DNA of 64,000 nucleotides from Umbelopsis ramanniana AG (GCF_025399195.1 NW_026252090.1:186001-250000); one strand, 5' to 3'. Positions 47,400-58,535 are shown, counted from the stretch's first letter. Notes: generated by a model from the letters alone, not told the origin. A program made the numbers and translations.

Positions 47400-49904
47400 T
47401 TACGAAAAGTTTCCAGACAGTCTTTTTTCGGCCATTTTGGTACGGTTGACGGACGACGGTTTGGCAATACCATGGTCCCTTGCCCGTTTTGTCTTGAGCA
47501 TCACTTCTATGTTCTTGCGAAATTCAGCTAGACGTTGTCGTTCACGAAGAACTCTATCTACTTCGCTCGTAACCAAAGTTTTCACCTTGCTCCATCTCAT
47601 TGAATGATCACGCATTAAATCCAAAGCTTCTGAATACATTTGGGTCAAAGACTCTTGATAAGGATCGTCAATTTCCTCATTGATGGTGTCGCTGTCAGCA
47701 GTGAGAGACGGTACGGGGTCAAGCAAGTCCGTTGTCCACGATGACGAATGTGTATGCGCTCTGTTCAATCGTCTGTGTTGCGAGAGGTTCATAGGTGGTG
47801 GCATCAGCGCATCATCGATGGATTTCTTACGATCCGAGCTGCTTACTGGCCGTTCGCGGTAAGCCCCCAGATCCGAGTGACCACGTAACAAGGTCTTCTC
47901 AAGACGCTTTTGTCTTTGCTCCATGAGTCGTCGACTATTGACGGAGGGTGGATCGTCCTCCATATCCAGCTCCTCTTGCTCAAGGGAATCAGATATGGAG
48001 AGATCGTCGCTTTTAGAGAACGAAAAGCTGGAAGGCACAATAGGTCGTGGGGCAATGAATTTACCGTGAAGTGGTTGCTGCCGAGAAGAGGATCGTCTTG
48101 GCGAGCCCTGTTCGCTTACAGCGCGTTTCATTTTTTTGTTTTTCAGCAGTTGTTCAAATTGTTCCGCACCATTGCTATTCGCACGCTTAAGAGTGTTGGC
48201 ATGATCATTCTCAGAGGACAACCGAGTCCACGACAAACGATGCGATTTAAGCCGCCCCTGGTCTTCCCTTTGACTAGCTGTGGCGTCGTTATTCCACCAA
48301 CCAGCGACTAAACCCATGCGAACAGTGATACGGGCAATCTCCTCAGGAGCAGAGACACAAAGCTCTCTCGTCTGCAAGTCGTACACAGGAAAGCTTCGTT
48401 CAGGCAACACTCGTTCGATGGCATCCTGTTCTACAGAGCCATAGAAGTAGTCTTCGTTATCATTGATGGCTCGTTGAAGTCCATTTGCAGTCGAAAATGC
48501 AACACTGGATAGAGGGATTTCACAAACGCCGATAGTTTCGTCGTCTTCGTTGTCCATATCGGATTTGACAATCAAAGTGACCACCAATTTTTGTTGTCGC
48601 GTAAGCCACGACTGAATATCATGGGGCTGACCACGGAAATGAAAGCAGCATGTCACCTTGTTTTTTGAATCTCTAAATTGTCGTTGTTGAATTAAGGAGA
48701 GTGACGAAGCAGGAGCTGTGATGATGTTGGATAGAAATTGATACCGGAAGAAAGGTCGGGGTCGTCGGCGAGCATAAGAAGATTTGGCACGTAAGAGACT
48801 GGTGATATGGTCTGCATGGACAATATTGAAATAGAAAGTGATTGGTTTAGACCCTTTTCCGATTTGGCGATAGGGGAGACTTGAGGATGAAGAGGAGGAG
48901 GAGGGGCTTTGAAGTTGATTATTGGACGCAGCCGTAGTAGCAGAGGTTTCTGAACTCGTTCGATCATGTCGTCGTCGTTCCGTAGTCGTACCATTAGTAG
49001 GGCTAGGTTTCCCATGCGGTTCTATTTTCATGCCTGTAAAGGCCGTAGAAAGTTTTTCCAGGTTAACTTTTGGTTGGGATGCGGATGAGGAGTAGCGTTT
49101 TCGCACATATTCCGACTCCGTGGCGATATGTTTAATATTATTGTGAGATTGAACACGTCGCGGCATGCCGGACGATTTGAGTTTTGCTTTATTGGCGGAT
49201 AAGCTGCTTGACCTTGAAGGGTTTGGAATATCCTCATCGTCGTCATCGTCGTCTTCCGATGAAAGCTGACTTAGGCTGTGATCATCATGCTCCATGATCT
49301 GACTACTTGAGCACAGCTCTAAGCCAGGGTCCGTTTTGGTCAGGGCCCTTTTCGTGAAGGTAGCAGGCACGGGCGTAGATGACCTTGCTGCAAGATCACT
49401 CACAGCTTGCGGCATATCAAGAACAAATAATCCGGCTTTGATCTCGGGATTTCGTGACGAAAGCGATGCCTTTGCACCGGCTGGCGGGGATAAGGGTAAC
49501 CAGTTGCCCTTGTCCACGACATACGCTTCGACTTCCCTCAGTTCTCGCTTTCCATCTTTCATAAGTACCATTTTGGCGTCCTTAACATCCAAGGATACTG
49601 TACCCATGACTTCATGGCGACTGTCAAGGCTGAGTGTGGCTACATCCAGGCGTACCTGAGCGCCTTGTTTTCTCAGACGGCGTAACAATTTGGCCGATAC
49701 AAAATATGCGAGCGTGGTGCGCCAGGCAGGACGAGAATGGGTTGAAACGGGTACGGAATTTATAAGCGTGGCTGGAGGAATCAAGTCATCCACCACAGAT
49801 GGCAGAACTAGATTAAGTCTTGACTGGATAAACACATCCTGGTCGGGATTGTCAGGAAAATTACGACCTGGAATGCAGCATGGGATTAGAAAACGATGGG
49901 CCAT
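47400..49904 (-). CDS. Cep120-like C2-domain protein (tentative)
   Basis: One uninterrupted frame of about 830 codons with no clear intron, unusual in this window. The N-terminal domain (RFLIPCCIPGRNFPDNP, GTVSLDVKDAKMVLMKD, AYVVDKGNWLPLS) and a later domain (ITFYFNIVHADHITSLL, KVTCCFHFRG, GVCEIPLSSVAF) look like C2-type folds in the order of Cep120 (DUF3668), a centriole protein. The rest is Ser/Arg-rich and disordered. The last 90 residues form a charged coiled coil (EVDRVLRERQRLAEFRKNI). The frame is open upstream to 50171; I choose the ATG at 49904 for its ACCATGG context and because the C2 domain starts there. The ATG at 49982 is the alternative. If the family call holds, its role in a fungus without obvious centrioles is unclear. 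Confidence 0.6.
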   Translation of the reverse strand: MAHRFLIPCCIPGRNFPDNPDQDVFIQSRLNLVLPSVVDDLIPPATLINSVPVSTHSRPAWRTTLAYFVSAKLLRRLRKQGAQVRLDVATLSLDSRHEVMGTVSLDVKDAKMVLMKDGKRELREVEAYVVDKGNWLPLSPPAGAKASLSSRNPEIKAGLFVLDMPQAVSDLAARSSTPVPATFTKRALTKTDPGLELCSSSQIMEHDDHSLSQLSSEDDDDDDEDIPNPSRSSSLSANKAKLKSSGMPRRVQSHNNIKHIATESEYVRKRYSSSASQPKVNLEKLSTAFTGMKIEPHGKPSPTNGTTTERRRHDRTSSETSATTAASNNQLQSPSSSSSSSSLPYRQIGKGSKPITFYFNIVHADHITSLLRAKSSYARRRPRPFFRYQFLSNIITAPASSLSLIQQRQFRDSKNKVTCCFHFRGQPHDIQSWLTRQQKLVVTLIVKSDMDNEDDETIGVCEIPLSSVAFSTANGLQRAINDNEDYFYGSVEQDAIERVLPERSFPVYDLQTRELCVSAPEEIARITVRMGLVAGWWNNDATASQREDQGRLKSHRLSWTRLSSENDHANTLKRANSNGAEQFEQLLKNKKMKRAVSEQGSPRRSSSRQQPLHGKFIAPRPIVPSSFSFSKSDDLSISDSLEQEELDMEDDPPSVNSRRLMEQRQKRLEKTLLRGHSDLGAYRERPVSSSDRKKSIDDALMPPPMNLSQHRRLNRAHTHSSSWTTDLLDPVPSLTADSDTINEEIDDPYQESLTQMYSEALDLMRDHSMRWSKVKTLVTSEVDRVLRERQRLAEFRKNIEVMLKTKRARDHGIAKPSSVNRTKMAEKRLSGNFS

Positions 49905-50154
49905 GGTTGAAGTACCGCCTGAAAGACAGCGAAACCTGTCCACGCACCTTCTTCGATAGCCACCAGCACGGCATAGTGGCATGTTTTGGTGAGCAACAAG
50001 GTCATACCAAATATTGTTGATATGGATTTGAATCAAATAAAAGAGTGAGGGTTTGTGTAAAAAATGGAAGAACGGGGATTTTTTTTTTATATTTTTTATT
50101 TTTTTATATTGGGATTTGTATGAGAGTGAAAAAAAATAAAGCGTCTGATTTTTT

Positions 50155-52105
50155 TTATTGCTTGGAGCCAAACTGGAACCCTCCGGAAGGCAAGTTTACG
50201 TCTTGCTGGAAGGCAAAGGATCCATTGTTGGAATCCATTTCAGGTACCATATCAGCATCTTCTTCTTCATCTTCACTGAAGTATCGGTCAATCAAGTGGT
50301 AGGCCTTCTTGAAAATTTCCTCATTGTCGTGGTTTTGCAGCTCTTGAATAATTTCAAGACCGCCGCATTCTTCAACAATGATAGCATACATGTTGAGGCC
50401 TTCGTCTGAGTTAGTACGATCCAACTCGCCAACTCGCAGAATGTTTTCAATGCCGTCTAAAGCGACAAGAATGATCTTATTGTCCATAGAATTGAGGATA
50501 TCGCAAAGAGGTTTGATGCATCCTTCGTTAACGAGGTACTTAATCTGCTCAGGTCGATTCAATCCACCGGAAGTGGCATTGCAAAGAGCCCAGCAAGCTT
50601 CTTTCTTGGTCTTGAAATCCCCGCTGCTTAGAATATGAACCAATGGAGATATCATATTGGCTTCGATCACAGCCTGAATTTGAGTGGTATTACCGGCAGT
50701 AATGTTGGAAATCGTCCAGCATGCTTCTTTGCGGATGCCTTCTTTTGGACTGCTGAGTAAATGATAGAGAGCAGTAAGGACACCACAGTTGATGATAGTT
50801 TGGGTTTGCATGTCATCGCCGGTAACGATGTTTCCTGCTGATCGCAAGGCAGGGGTTTGCACAGTGGTTGAAGGGTGGTTCAAAAGTTCAACAAGTCGAC
50901 TGCAAACGCCTGATTCAATCACTGCTTGTATGCGCTCGTTTGGTCCATCTGATAAATATGAAATGGCCCAGCAAGCATCGATCAGAATTTCCTCATCGGT
51001 GGCCTGTATTAAGTTGGCCAATATTGGCAATGCCGGATATATCTATTGACGGAAACAGAGAAAGCCTTTAGTATGGAGAACTTTGGATACTTCAAATGAA
51101 AAAAAAAAAAAAAAAAAACGGGTCGTTCATTACATACCAAATTCCAGTCAGGTTGAGGATTCTTGCCACGGCAAAAGTTGGACAAGGTCCAAGTTGCGTT
51201 TCTCAGCATTGAAATCTTGCTATCTTCAGTGAAGAGAGCCAAAAGTGGGGGCAAAGCGCCTTGGTGGAGGACATAGTCTCTACATCTAGGACTATCACCA
51301 GCAATGTTACCTAAAGCCCAAACAGCCTGTCAAGACCACGAAAAAATTAGTATAATAGAACGGCAATGTCGGCTGAGGTTGTTTGCCAACAGTATATACT
51401 CTTGCGTAAATTATTATTTTTTCTTTTACCTGTTCTTTGACATCTGCGACAGGATTGCTGAGAAGCTCGACAAAGAAGGGAACAGCACCTGAATCAATGA
51501 CCATTTGAGTTTGTTGTGAAGATCCGGAAGCGATGTTTGTGAGAGCCCATGCGGCTTCAAACTTTGAATCAACAGTTATCAGTATATCTATTAGGATATC
51601 TATAATCCGAACCTATGCCCCTGCCTTGTACTCACTTGCACGTTAGAATTGGGTGATCGAAGGAACTCAACAAATCGAGGAACAACACCGCAAGCAATAA
51701 CTTCTTCAATAGGAGGATTTTTCTCCTTGGAAAGTAGCTTTCTGAATCGAGAGGTAGCCTGAAGCTGCACGTCAACATCATCGGAGTACACGCTTTGGAT
51801 CATCTCTGGCAAGATCTCGGCAAGCTGCAGGTGTGATGGTGATGAGATTGAGATCGAATGGAACTCTTGATATATCACTGAAGCCAAAATCTTACCTGAT
51901 TCTCTGAATTGCTGATGTCAATGTCATCGTCGCTGTCTTCGCTAAACTCATTAGCATTGAAATTGCGACGTTTTGTCAAATTTTCTTCTCTCTTTTGTTT
52001 TCTAATCTCGACCTGTTGCGCTTCTCGACGTCTTCTGATCTCTTCAGGTTTGAACACTCCTTTGCTCTTGAAAGCATTTCGTCTGCCTTCTGAATTTCTG
52101 TCCAT
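50155..52105 (-). CDS. SRP1: Importin alpha (karyopherin alpha, Srp1/Kap60)
   Basis: Adaptor that binds classical nuclear localisation signals and importin beta. Seven exons. The N-terminal importin-beta-binding domain is basic ([35 protein letters not shown]), followed by an acidic linker. Ten armadillo repeats follow, with the NLS-contacting Trp/Asn pairs visible: [45 protein letters not shown], and [12 protein letters not shown]. The C terminus is acidic then Gly/Ser-rich ([15 protein letters not shown]). Length about 530 residues, normal. The gene ends 251 bases upstream of the Cep120-like ATG, same strand. One intron contains a run of 20 A on the plus strand. Confidence 0.96.
51099..51118. 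repeat. Poly(A) run of 20 in importin alpha intron
   Basis: Twenty consecutive A (T on the coding strand) inside an intron, probably its polypyrimidine tract extended by slippage. Confidence 0.85.
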
Positions 52106-52509
52106 GATGAGAGTGATAAGACTTTAAAGATTAAAAATGGTCAGTCCAGGTTTTTTTTTTTTTTTCTTTCTAGCCGAAGTGCGTCGATTGCATAACCCTC
52201 AACACGTGAGTCATTCAATGGGCCAGAAAAGGATCATTCACACTTTTGTTTATCTATGAAAAGGCAAGCTTGCCATTTAAATTTTATTCAAGTATTCTTG
52301 TCATTGTGTAGTAGGCACCATCTTCTTTTTACAAGATGAATGTATGTACCGTAACCTTTTTATGTGGAAAAGTGGTCAGATGGTTTAGAAAGAAAGAGGG
52401 GTCATAATGAACACAAAAGTGCGAAAGAAAAAGAGGTTTGTTTTGGGGTTTTTGGAAAGCAATAAGGGTAATTAGGAGACATGATTAGATGCTGAAGCTT
52501 TTAAAGTAT
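52106..52509. other. Importin alpha promoter and lat1 3' UTR
   Basis: No gene seen. Contains a T-run at about 52150-52164. Confidence 0.5.
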
Positions 52510-54482
52510 TTACAGCAACATCTTCAAAGGGTTCTCCATGTAGGTCTTGAAAGCATGAAGCCATTGAGCACCAACGGCACCATCAATAACTCGGTGATCA
52601 GCAGAAAGAGTGACTTCCATAACAGCTTGTGCAGAGAACCCGCTCTCCTTGGTTTCATCGGGAACAACTCTCTTGATGGTAGATCCGATAGCCAAGATAG
52701 CGCTTTGACCAGGTTGCATGATAGCCTGGAAATGCTGGATACCGAACATACCAAGGTTGGAGATGGAGAAAGATCCTCCTTGGTATTCATGAGGCTGAAG
52801 CTTGTTTTCACGAGCACGGCCGGCCAACTCCTTAACTTGGTTGGAAATGGCAGAAAGACCCTTGGTGTCAGCAGAACCGACAATAGGAGTGATGAGACCA
52901 GCAGGAGTGGAGACAGCAACGCTGATATCAGAGTTGTGATATTGGCGAATGAAGTCACCTTGCCATGAGGCATTGACCTCAGGAACCTTCTTGAGAGCAA
53001 GACCGGAAGCCTTAATGATGAAGTCGTTGACAGAGAGCTTGTACTCATTGTTGGCAGAGGCGTTGAGAACCTCACGAAGCTTGTTGATCTTCTCCATGTT
53101 GATCTCAGAGGTGAGATAGTAATGGGGCATAGTGGTCTTGGACTCCAACAAACGGGTGGCGATAACACGGCGCATGTTGGTAGTGGGGACATCAGTGAAA
53201 GCAGGTCCAGCAGCAGTGGTAGGAGCATTGGCGGCAGCAGGCTTGGGAGCAGCAGCAGACTTAGAGGCAGAAGCAGCAGCTATAATGTGCCAAAAAAAAA
53301 TGGTTAGCAATCCTGTACCTTTGATATTTCACTCATAAAAGTCAAGGGACGTACCAGGCTTGTAGTTTTCAACGTCTTCCTTGACGATTCTGCCACCAGG
53401 TCCAGATCCCTTGACTTGGCTCAAATCAATCTTACGTTCGTTGGCAATCTTTTGGGCAATGGGAGAAGCCTTGACGCGATCTACCGTTCAAATAATATTA
53501 GCAAAAATAAATGCTTCACGTATCCACCAAAATTATCTATCATGAATTACCGTCAGAGCTACCAGACTTAGCTTCAGCCTTGGGGGCATCAGCCTTGGAA
53601 GCAGAAGATTCCTCCTTCTTCTCTTCAGCAGGAGCGGCAGCCTCCTCCTTGGGAGCAGCGCCAGCGTCTTCGGCGACGAAGTCCTCGAAGGCGGCAACAT
53701 CGTCGGCATCATCAACCAAAACAGCGATGGGCTAAAAATTCAAGTATGAGACGTTAAAATTGATCAAACGCGTTCTACACTGCCGCAATGCATGGCGAAA
53801 GTTGCTTACCTGACCAACAGCGACTTCCTTTGCGTTGGGTTGGGTCAAAATCTTGGCGATGTAACCCTCTTCTTGGAACTCAAAGTCCATCTGAGCCTTA
53901 TCGGTCTCAATCTCGACCAAAACCTCACCGGGAGCAATGGAGTCACCAACCTTCTTGTTCCAAGCACCAATGTTACCTTGGGTCATACTAGGGTGGGGGA
54001 AAGTAAACACAAAGCATTAATACGGTATTCAGCTTAAAGGTGGTCCCTAGTATAAGGTTGAATAATACTACTTACGTAGGTGAAAGAGCAGGCATGTTGA
54101 TGACAGTGTGTGATGGGTAAGCTAGATAAATGAAAGTCTGTAATGAGCATCAATGAACGGGGTGGCATGGTATAAAAACTAAGTAGATATGTACACTTGG
54201 AGCTGTAGAGTCTGACATCCTTCAAGGTGGCGGGTTGCAAAGCACGAAGAGCATAGAAGCCGTTGGAGCTATTATCAGAAAGCATCTATTAGCTGATTGA
54301 AGCAGAAAGATTGCTTCCCATTCGGCGGGTACACTTTACCTGGTGGTGGAGAAAGCGCGAGCAGCGTTTGCAGAAGAACGAACCAAAAGAGGGGTGGTTC
54401 TAGCAGCAACCTTAGGAGCAGAGGTGCGAAGGGCAGCAGAAAGCTGGGTAGAAGATCTCAATAGCTGGCGTCTGGCAGACAT
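52510..54482 (-). CDS. LAT1: Pyruvate dehydrogenase E2, dihydrolipoyl acetyltransferase
   Basis: Core of the mitochondrial pyruvate dehydrogenase complex; transfers acetyl groups from lipoyl-lysine to CoA. Seven exons. The ATG at 54482 opens a presequence rich in Arg, Ala and Ser ([20 protein letters not shown]). The lipoyl domain has the modified Lys in [13 protein letters not shown]. An Ala/Glu/Pro-rich linker is followed by the E1/E3-binding domain ([36 protein letters not shown]), then a second Ala-rich linker. The catalytic domain contains [20 protein letters not shown] and the active-site His/Asp motif [15 protein letters not shown]. Single lipoyl domain as in fungi. About 480 residues. 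Confidence 0.96.
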
Positions 54483-55665
54483 TATAGAGAAGAAGGGAGG
54501 AAATAAGAAGAACAAAAAATTTGAATTGGTTTCGTCTGGGAGCGTTTTCCCGTTTCCCTCGTCGATTCCGGAACAGAGCAAAAAAATTGGGGCTGTCTGA
54601 ATTGGTGACTGCGATTGATCTCTATCTGATGAAGCCTGATTTGAGCTATAGGAAGTTTCTCTGCTTTTGTTTCTTAACGTTGACTTAAAATCATTCTTAT
54701 AACTATTTTATTGCTCTATGGTTAATTTTCTCTCAATTTTTTACAGTAACAATGGCAGTATTTCTAGTACGCCAGTTAGCTTTGGGAATCAAATTGGTCG
54801 CTTTCCGAGGGAACAAAAAAAAAAAAAATTTGGGTATTTTTCTTCCCGTCCGACAACCACCGCTGACATTGGGTGACATCATTTTGAAGGAAGTATTCTT
54901 GATTTTCGTCGTGAAAAATATCCGCCATCTGGATGAGGAATTCAGATCCCAAGAGTTCGTGGTTAACTCTGTCGCAGTGCGAAAAAGACCTCAAATAAGA
55001 AGCTATGCCTAGCAGAGCGTGAATATGGCCAATATGATTAGGCTAAGTGAACAACATCGTGCAATATATGTTCTCATAATAAGATGTTCGTTTCGTCTCG
55101 TCGCATTATGATATTTCGTGGTAAAACAAGCATGAATGGCTGCTGTTACCGAAAAGTTTCAAGTAAACATTTGTATATCACTTAGCAACTTTGCTATTGT
55201 GTATCACAAGTCCTGCTTCAAGCTACCAAAAATTATGGAGTGAAGTTTGATTTCCTAACACTCTAAACGGAAGTCATTCATTGCTGTTCGCAACTTTGAA
55301 CTTATTATGCAAATATGACCGTGAAAAAATCAAGTAGCTTCGCGTATAAGCTGTCTTGTCAAATTTGACCTACCACCACCCAATCCAAAGATGGGAAATC
55401 GTTTTGAATGGCCGTTCATTGCCTACACCGTTATATAGGTAGATAGACAAATGCATATGGAATCCATAATTTATTTACACGAATCCCTCTCTTGACCAGT
55501 GTCATGACTGTAACTTGGTACAGTGTCGATTTGAAATTTGTTCAGTTATTTATTTTGCTCACTTAATATTGTTACGTCACTAGTGGCTTGCCTCTCACTG
55601 GTAGCGCTGAGAGTGGTCAAAGACACTCATTTTTTTTTGCAGATGCAAAGTGTCTGATCTCCAAC
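54483..55665. other. Divergent region between lat1 and eIF4E
   Basis: About 1.2 kb. A plus-strand frame of 86 codons at 54752-55012 and its minus-strand counterpart both look partly protein-like but have no splice or motif support; see rejected items. Otherwise promoters only. Confidence 0.4.
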
Positions 55666-56616
55666 ATGTCCGCCGTTGAAACTGCTCCAAGTGTTGACCC
55701 AACGACACCGGCACCTGTAGATGCTACTCTTGCCTCCGATGTAAATGCTACCCAGTCCACCGAAACCAAGGGTTCCGAGGACGATCAACCTGTCACCATC
55801 TTTCATGATCGCATGAACTATAATGTCAAGCACCCACTTCACAACGAATGGACCTTGTGGTTCGATAATCCTGGAAAGAAAGCAAATGTTCAATCATGGT
55901 CACAGAATTTGAAGGAAATTGTGACATTTAAAACGATCGAAGACTTTTGGGCGTACGTTGATGCATTCCAGATTAGCCTGGATATTATTTCGCTTGTTTC
56001 ATAGTATCAAGGGGTACTGATTTCGATTTCTTTCAGGGTCTTCAATAATATTGTCAAAGTTAGCCGCTTGGACATCAGCTCAAACTACCACTTGTTCAAG
56101 AAAGGTGTCAGACCTGAATGGGAAGACCCTGCCAACGAACACGGTGGTAAATTCAGCGTACAGTTGCCCAAGAACAGAACTGGCGAAGCTATCAATGATC
56201 TCTGGTTGTACACTGTAAGTATACTTATTTTTGATTGTTTATTTCTCCTTGAAGATATAATACATAATTGAACCATTGCTTTATAGTTGCTTGCATGCAT
56301 AGGTGAACAGCTGCCCAACGAAGATGAAGTTACTGGTGCTGTTGTTTCCGTCCGAAAGGTGTTTTTCAGAATTTCTTTGTGGACCAAAACCAGCGATAAC
56401 AGAGAAGTTCTCGATGGTATTGGGTACGTGTTTTTTTTTCTTATGAAATATATTCATTGTAACTTTTTGGCTAATTACTGGAAACGTTTCCTTCGATCAT
56501 ATAGCAAAAAGCTGAAGGAAACTTTAAATATCCCCAACATGCCCCTCGAATTTACTCCACATAGTGATGCAGCAACAAAGGGCCCTTCAGAAACTACTGG
56601 TCGCTTCACAATCTAG
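55666..56616 (+). CDS. Translation initiation factor eIF4E
   Basis: Cap-binding subunit of eIF4F. Four exons. The ATG at 55666 starts a Thr/Ala/Pro/Glu-rich N terminus of about 45 residues, then the eIF4E fold: KHPLHNEWTLWFDNPGK (cap-stacking Trp region), IEDFWAVFNNI (intron between), KKGVRPEWEDPANEHGGKF (second cap Trp in the PEWEDP motif), LWLYTLLACIGE, the eIF4G-facing side, and SVRKVFFRISLWTKTSDN. The C terminus TPHSDAATKGPSETTGRF is normal. About 215 residues. Confidence 0.96.
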
Positions 56617-56967
56617 AGAACGCGCGTTTAACCTCGATAGCATAAAGAACAAAATATGAAAACATGGCAAAGGTTACTAAGAACCAAAAACCAAAACATT
56701 GTACAGCATTTCCTCCGATTATAAAGAAATTGTTGCTCTCATCCCCATTTTGTTACGCAGTTAGTTATTCCACCTTTAGATAATTTGATAGTCTTTTCTA
56801 CTTTTTGTTCTGCCGAGAAAACTAAGTAGTAGCGGCCTCTATCTTTGCCATTTCACACAGTTTTTATGACAAAAGCACGTCGGTTTTTGAAAATTTTTGA
56901 AATTGGTTAAATTTGATGGGAACAGGTTCCATCCAAACATCCTCCTCTTTGATTACTATCTGACACT
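56617..56967. other. eIF4E 3' UTR and eS4 promoter
   Basis: About 350 bases with no reading frame of note. An A/T-rich first half (3' UTR) is followed by the promoter of the eS4 ribosomal protein gene. Confidence 0.5.
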
Positions 56968-58489
56968 ATGGTACGTTATAATCTGATCATCGATCGATCT
57001 ATCGATCACATATTCCATGGATGGATGGATGGATATGTGGATGGATAGCTATTGACGTGGATGTATGAGATTTTTAAACTAACAGTCTTCTGCTCACACC
57101 AGGCTCGCGGACCTAAGAAGCACATGAAGCGCCTTAACGCTCCCAAGCACTGGATGCTTGACAAGCTCCTTGGTAAGTAGGAACATCTATGTTCGTATTT
57201 AATAAGAATACCCGACACACTATCGCAAAACAGCAGCACTATGATGATATGTACAAAAATCTATGTCAAGCTCAACAGGCTGAACATAACTATGTTGAAA
57301 ATTTTTGTTCTGAGCTGGCCCTCGAAAACATTACACCGTTTTTTAAGCAACCCATAATGTAACCAGAATAACATATAAACAGTTGCTAACCAATGTTATT
57401 CACGTAGGCTCATATGCTCCCAAGCCCAGCGCTGGTCCCCACAAGACCCGTGAATGTCTTCCTCTTATCATCTTCTTGCGTAACCGTCTGAAGTATGCTT
57501 TGAACGGAAAGGAAGTCCAAAACATCCTTATGCAACGTCTTGTTAAAGTCGATGGAAAGGTTCGCACTGACAGCACCTACCCTGCCGGTTTCATGGGTAA
57601 GTTCAATTTCATCTGAATTAAAAAATATTACAACCCTTTTGTGTTTTCACTTGATTGCCGAAGCTGGAACTCCCTCCTCCACTGGCTTGCCCAGTACTTC
57701 CCCCACAGCAGGGAGGGGAGAGGGAGGACAGCTAAGAAGGATTGACGAAAAATGATATGTCGTAAGGATTCTGCGGATGAACGTGATCAGTCGATACCCC
57801 TTGGCACCTCCCTTTCTTTTTCTCTGTAGTGTAAAGCAAGCTGTTTGCTCTGCTAACTGGCATGCAAGTTGCGAGGATCTGGCTTCTGGCTTCAAGATGA
57901 AAATGCAATTGGAAGTGAAAGCTTTGATGAATAACGGATGATTAACTCTGCCTTTATCTTCTATGAAGATGTCATCTCTATTGAGAAGACTGGTGAGAAC
58001 TTCCGTCTCATCTATGACGTGAAAGGTCGCTTCACTATCCACCGCATTACCGAGGAGGAATCCAAGTACAAGCTTTGCAAGGTCCGTAAGGTCCAATTAG
58101 GTGCTAAGGGCATTCCCTATGTCATCACCCATGACGGCCGTACCATCCGTTACCCCGATCCTTTGATCAAGGCCAATGACACTATCCGTTATGATGTCGA
58201 GACTGCCAAGATCTCTGATTTCATCAAGTTCGAAGTCGGTAACGTCTGCATGGCTACTGGAGGTCGTAACATGGGTCGTGTTGGTGTTATTGTTCACCGT
58301 GAACGTCACATCGGCGGTTTTGAAATTGTCCACGTTAAGGATTCCCTTGACCGTCAATTTGCTACCCGTATGTCCAACGTCTTCGTTATTGGTCAAGGCA
58401 ATAAGCCCTGGATCTCTCTTCCCAAGCAGAAGGGTATCAAGCTCACCATTTCTGAAGAGCGTGACCGTCGCAGACAACAACAGCAATAA
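56968..58489 (+). CDS. RPS4: 40S ribosomal protein eS4
   Basis: RNA-binding component of the small ribosomal subunit. Four exons. The first coding exon is only the ATG (56968-56970), spliced to [19 protein letters not shown] at 57103. The second intron (57173-57407) carries a box C/D snoRNA; the third (57597-57968, 372 bp) holds a strong stem-loop. Protein motifs: the basic N terminus, an S4 RNA-binding part ([20 protein letters not shown]), the central domain ([20 protein letters not shown]), the KOW domain ([19 protein letters not shown]) and the end [19 protein letters not shown] followed by a basic Gln tail. About 263 residues, the family size. Confidence 0.97.
56985..57048. repeat. Tetranucleotide repeats in eS4 intron 1
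   Basis: Imperfect ATCG units are followed by four perfect ATGG units (57017-57032) and further ATGG copies. It lies inside intron 1, which is 132 bp (56971-57102). Confidence 0.7.
57234..57317 (+). ncRNA. Box C/D snoRNA in intron 2 of the eS4 gene
   Basis: A box C/D snoRNA layout within a 235-bp intron: C box ATGATGA at 57241-57247, D' box CTGA at 57280-57283, C' box ATGTTGA (one mismatch to RUGAUGA) at 57292-57298, D box CTGA at 57310-57313, and a terminal CAGC/GCTG stem (57234-57237 with 57314-57317). The D' guide directly upstream of the D' box (CAAGCTCAACAGG) is complementary to the conserved 28S rRNA segment CCTGTTGAGCTTGAC as I recall it, 15 bases in a row. By the N+5 rule the modified base is the first U of the UU in that segment. 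The branch point (CTAAC) is about 70 bases downstream, as usual for intronic snoRNAs. The D guide has no obvious target. 2'-O-methylation guide, nucleolar. Confidence 0.75.
57661..57735 (+). other. Stem-loop-rich element in eS4 intron 3
   Basis: Within the 372-bp third intron the segment folds strongly by eye: AGCTG (57662-57666) pairs with CAGCT, CTCCCTC with GAGGGAG, CTCC with GGAG, and inside, ACTGG with CCAGT. It is G/C-rich in an otherwise A/T-rich intron. It could be a structured RNA such as part of an H/ACA snoRNA, but no H or ACA box is placed properly. Function unknown. Confidence 0.4.
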
Positions 58490-58535
58490 ATTTACCACCT
58501 GTTTTTACTTATCTGTCTTGTTTTTACCTATTGTA

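Noticed and set aside
49905-50171. N-terminal extension of the Cep120-like frame
   Set aside because: The frame stays open to 50171 but the added residues are Lys/Phe/Tyr-rich, low-complexity, and overlap the importin alpha 3' end.
54752-55012. 86-codon plus-strand ORF and its minus-strand counterpart between lat1 and eIF4E
   Set aside because: Both frames read partly protein-like, but a 12-A run interrupts one, no splice sites or motif support either, and only one strand can be coding. Left as intergenic.
57017-57032. ATGG repeat as a functional element
   Set aside because: Simple microsatellite inside an intron; no evidence of function.
57597-57968. C/D snoRNA in eS4 intron 3
   Set aside because: C-like boxes (TTGATGA, GATGAAC) exist but no CTGA lies downstream at suitable spacing.
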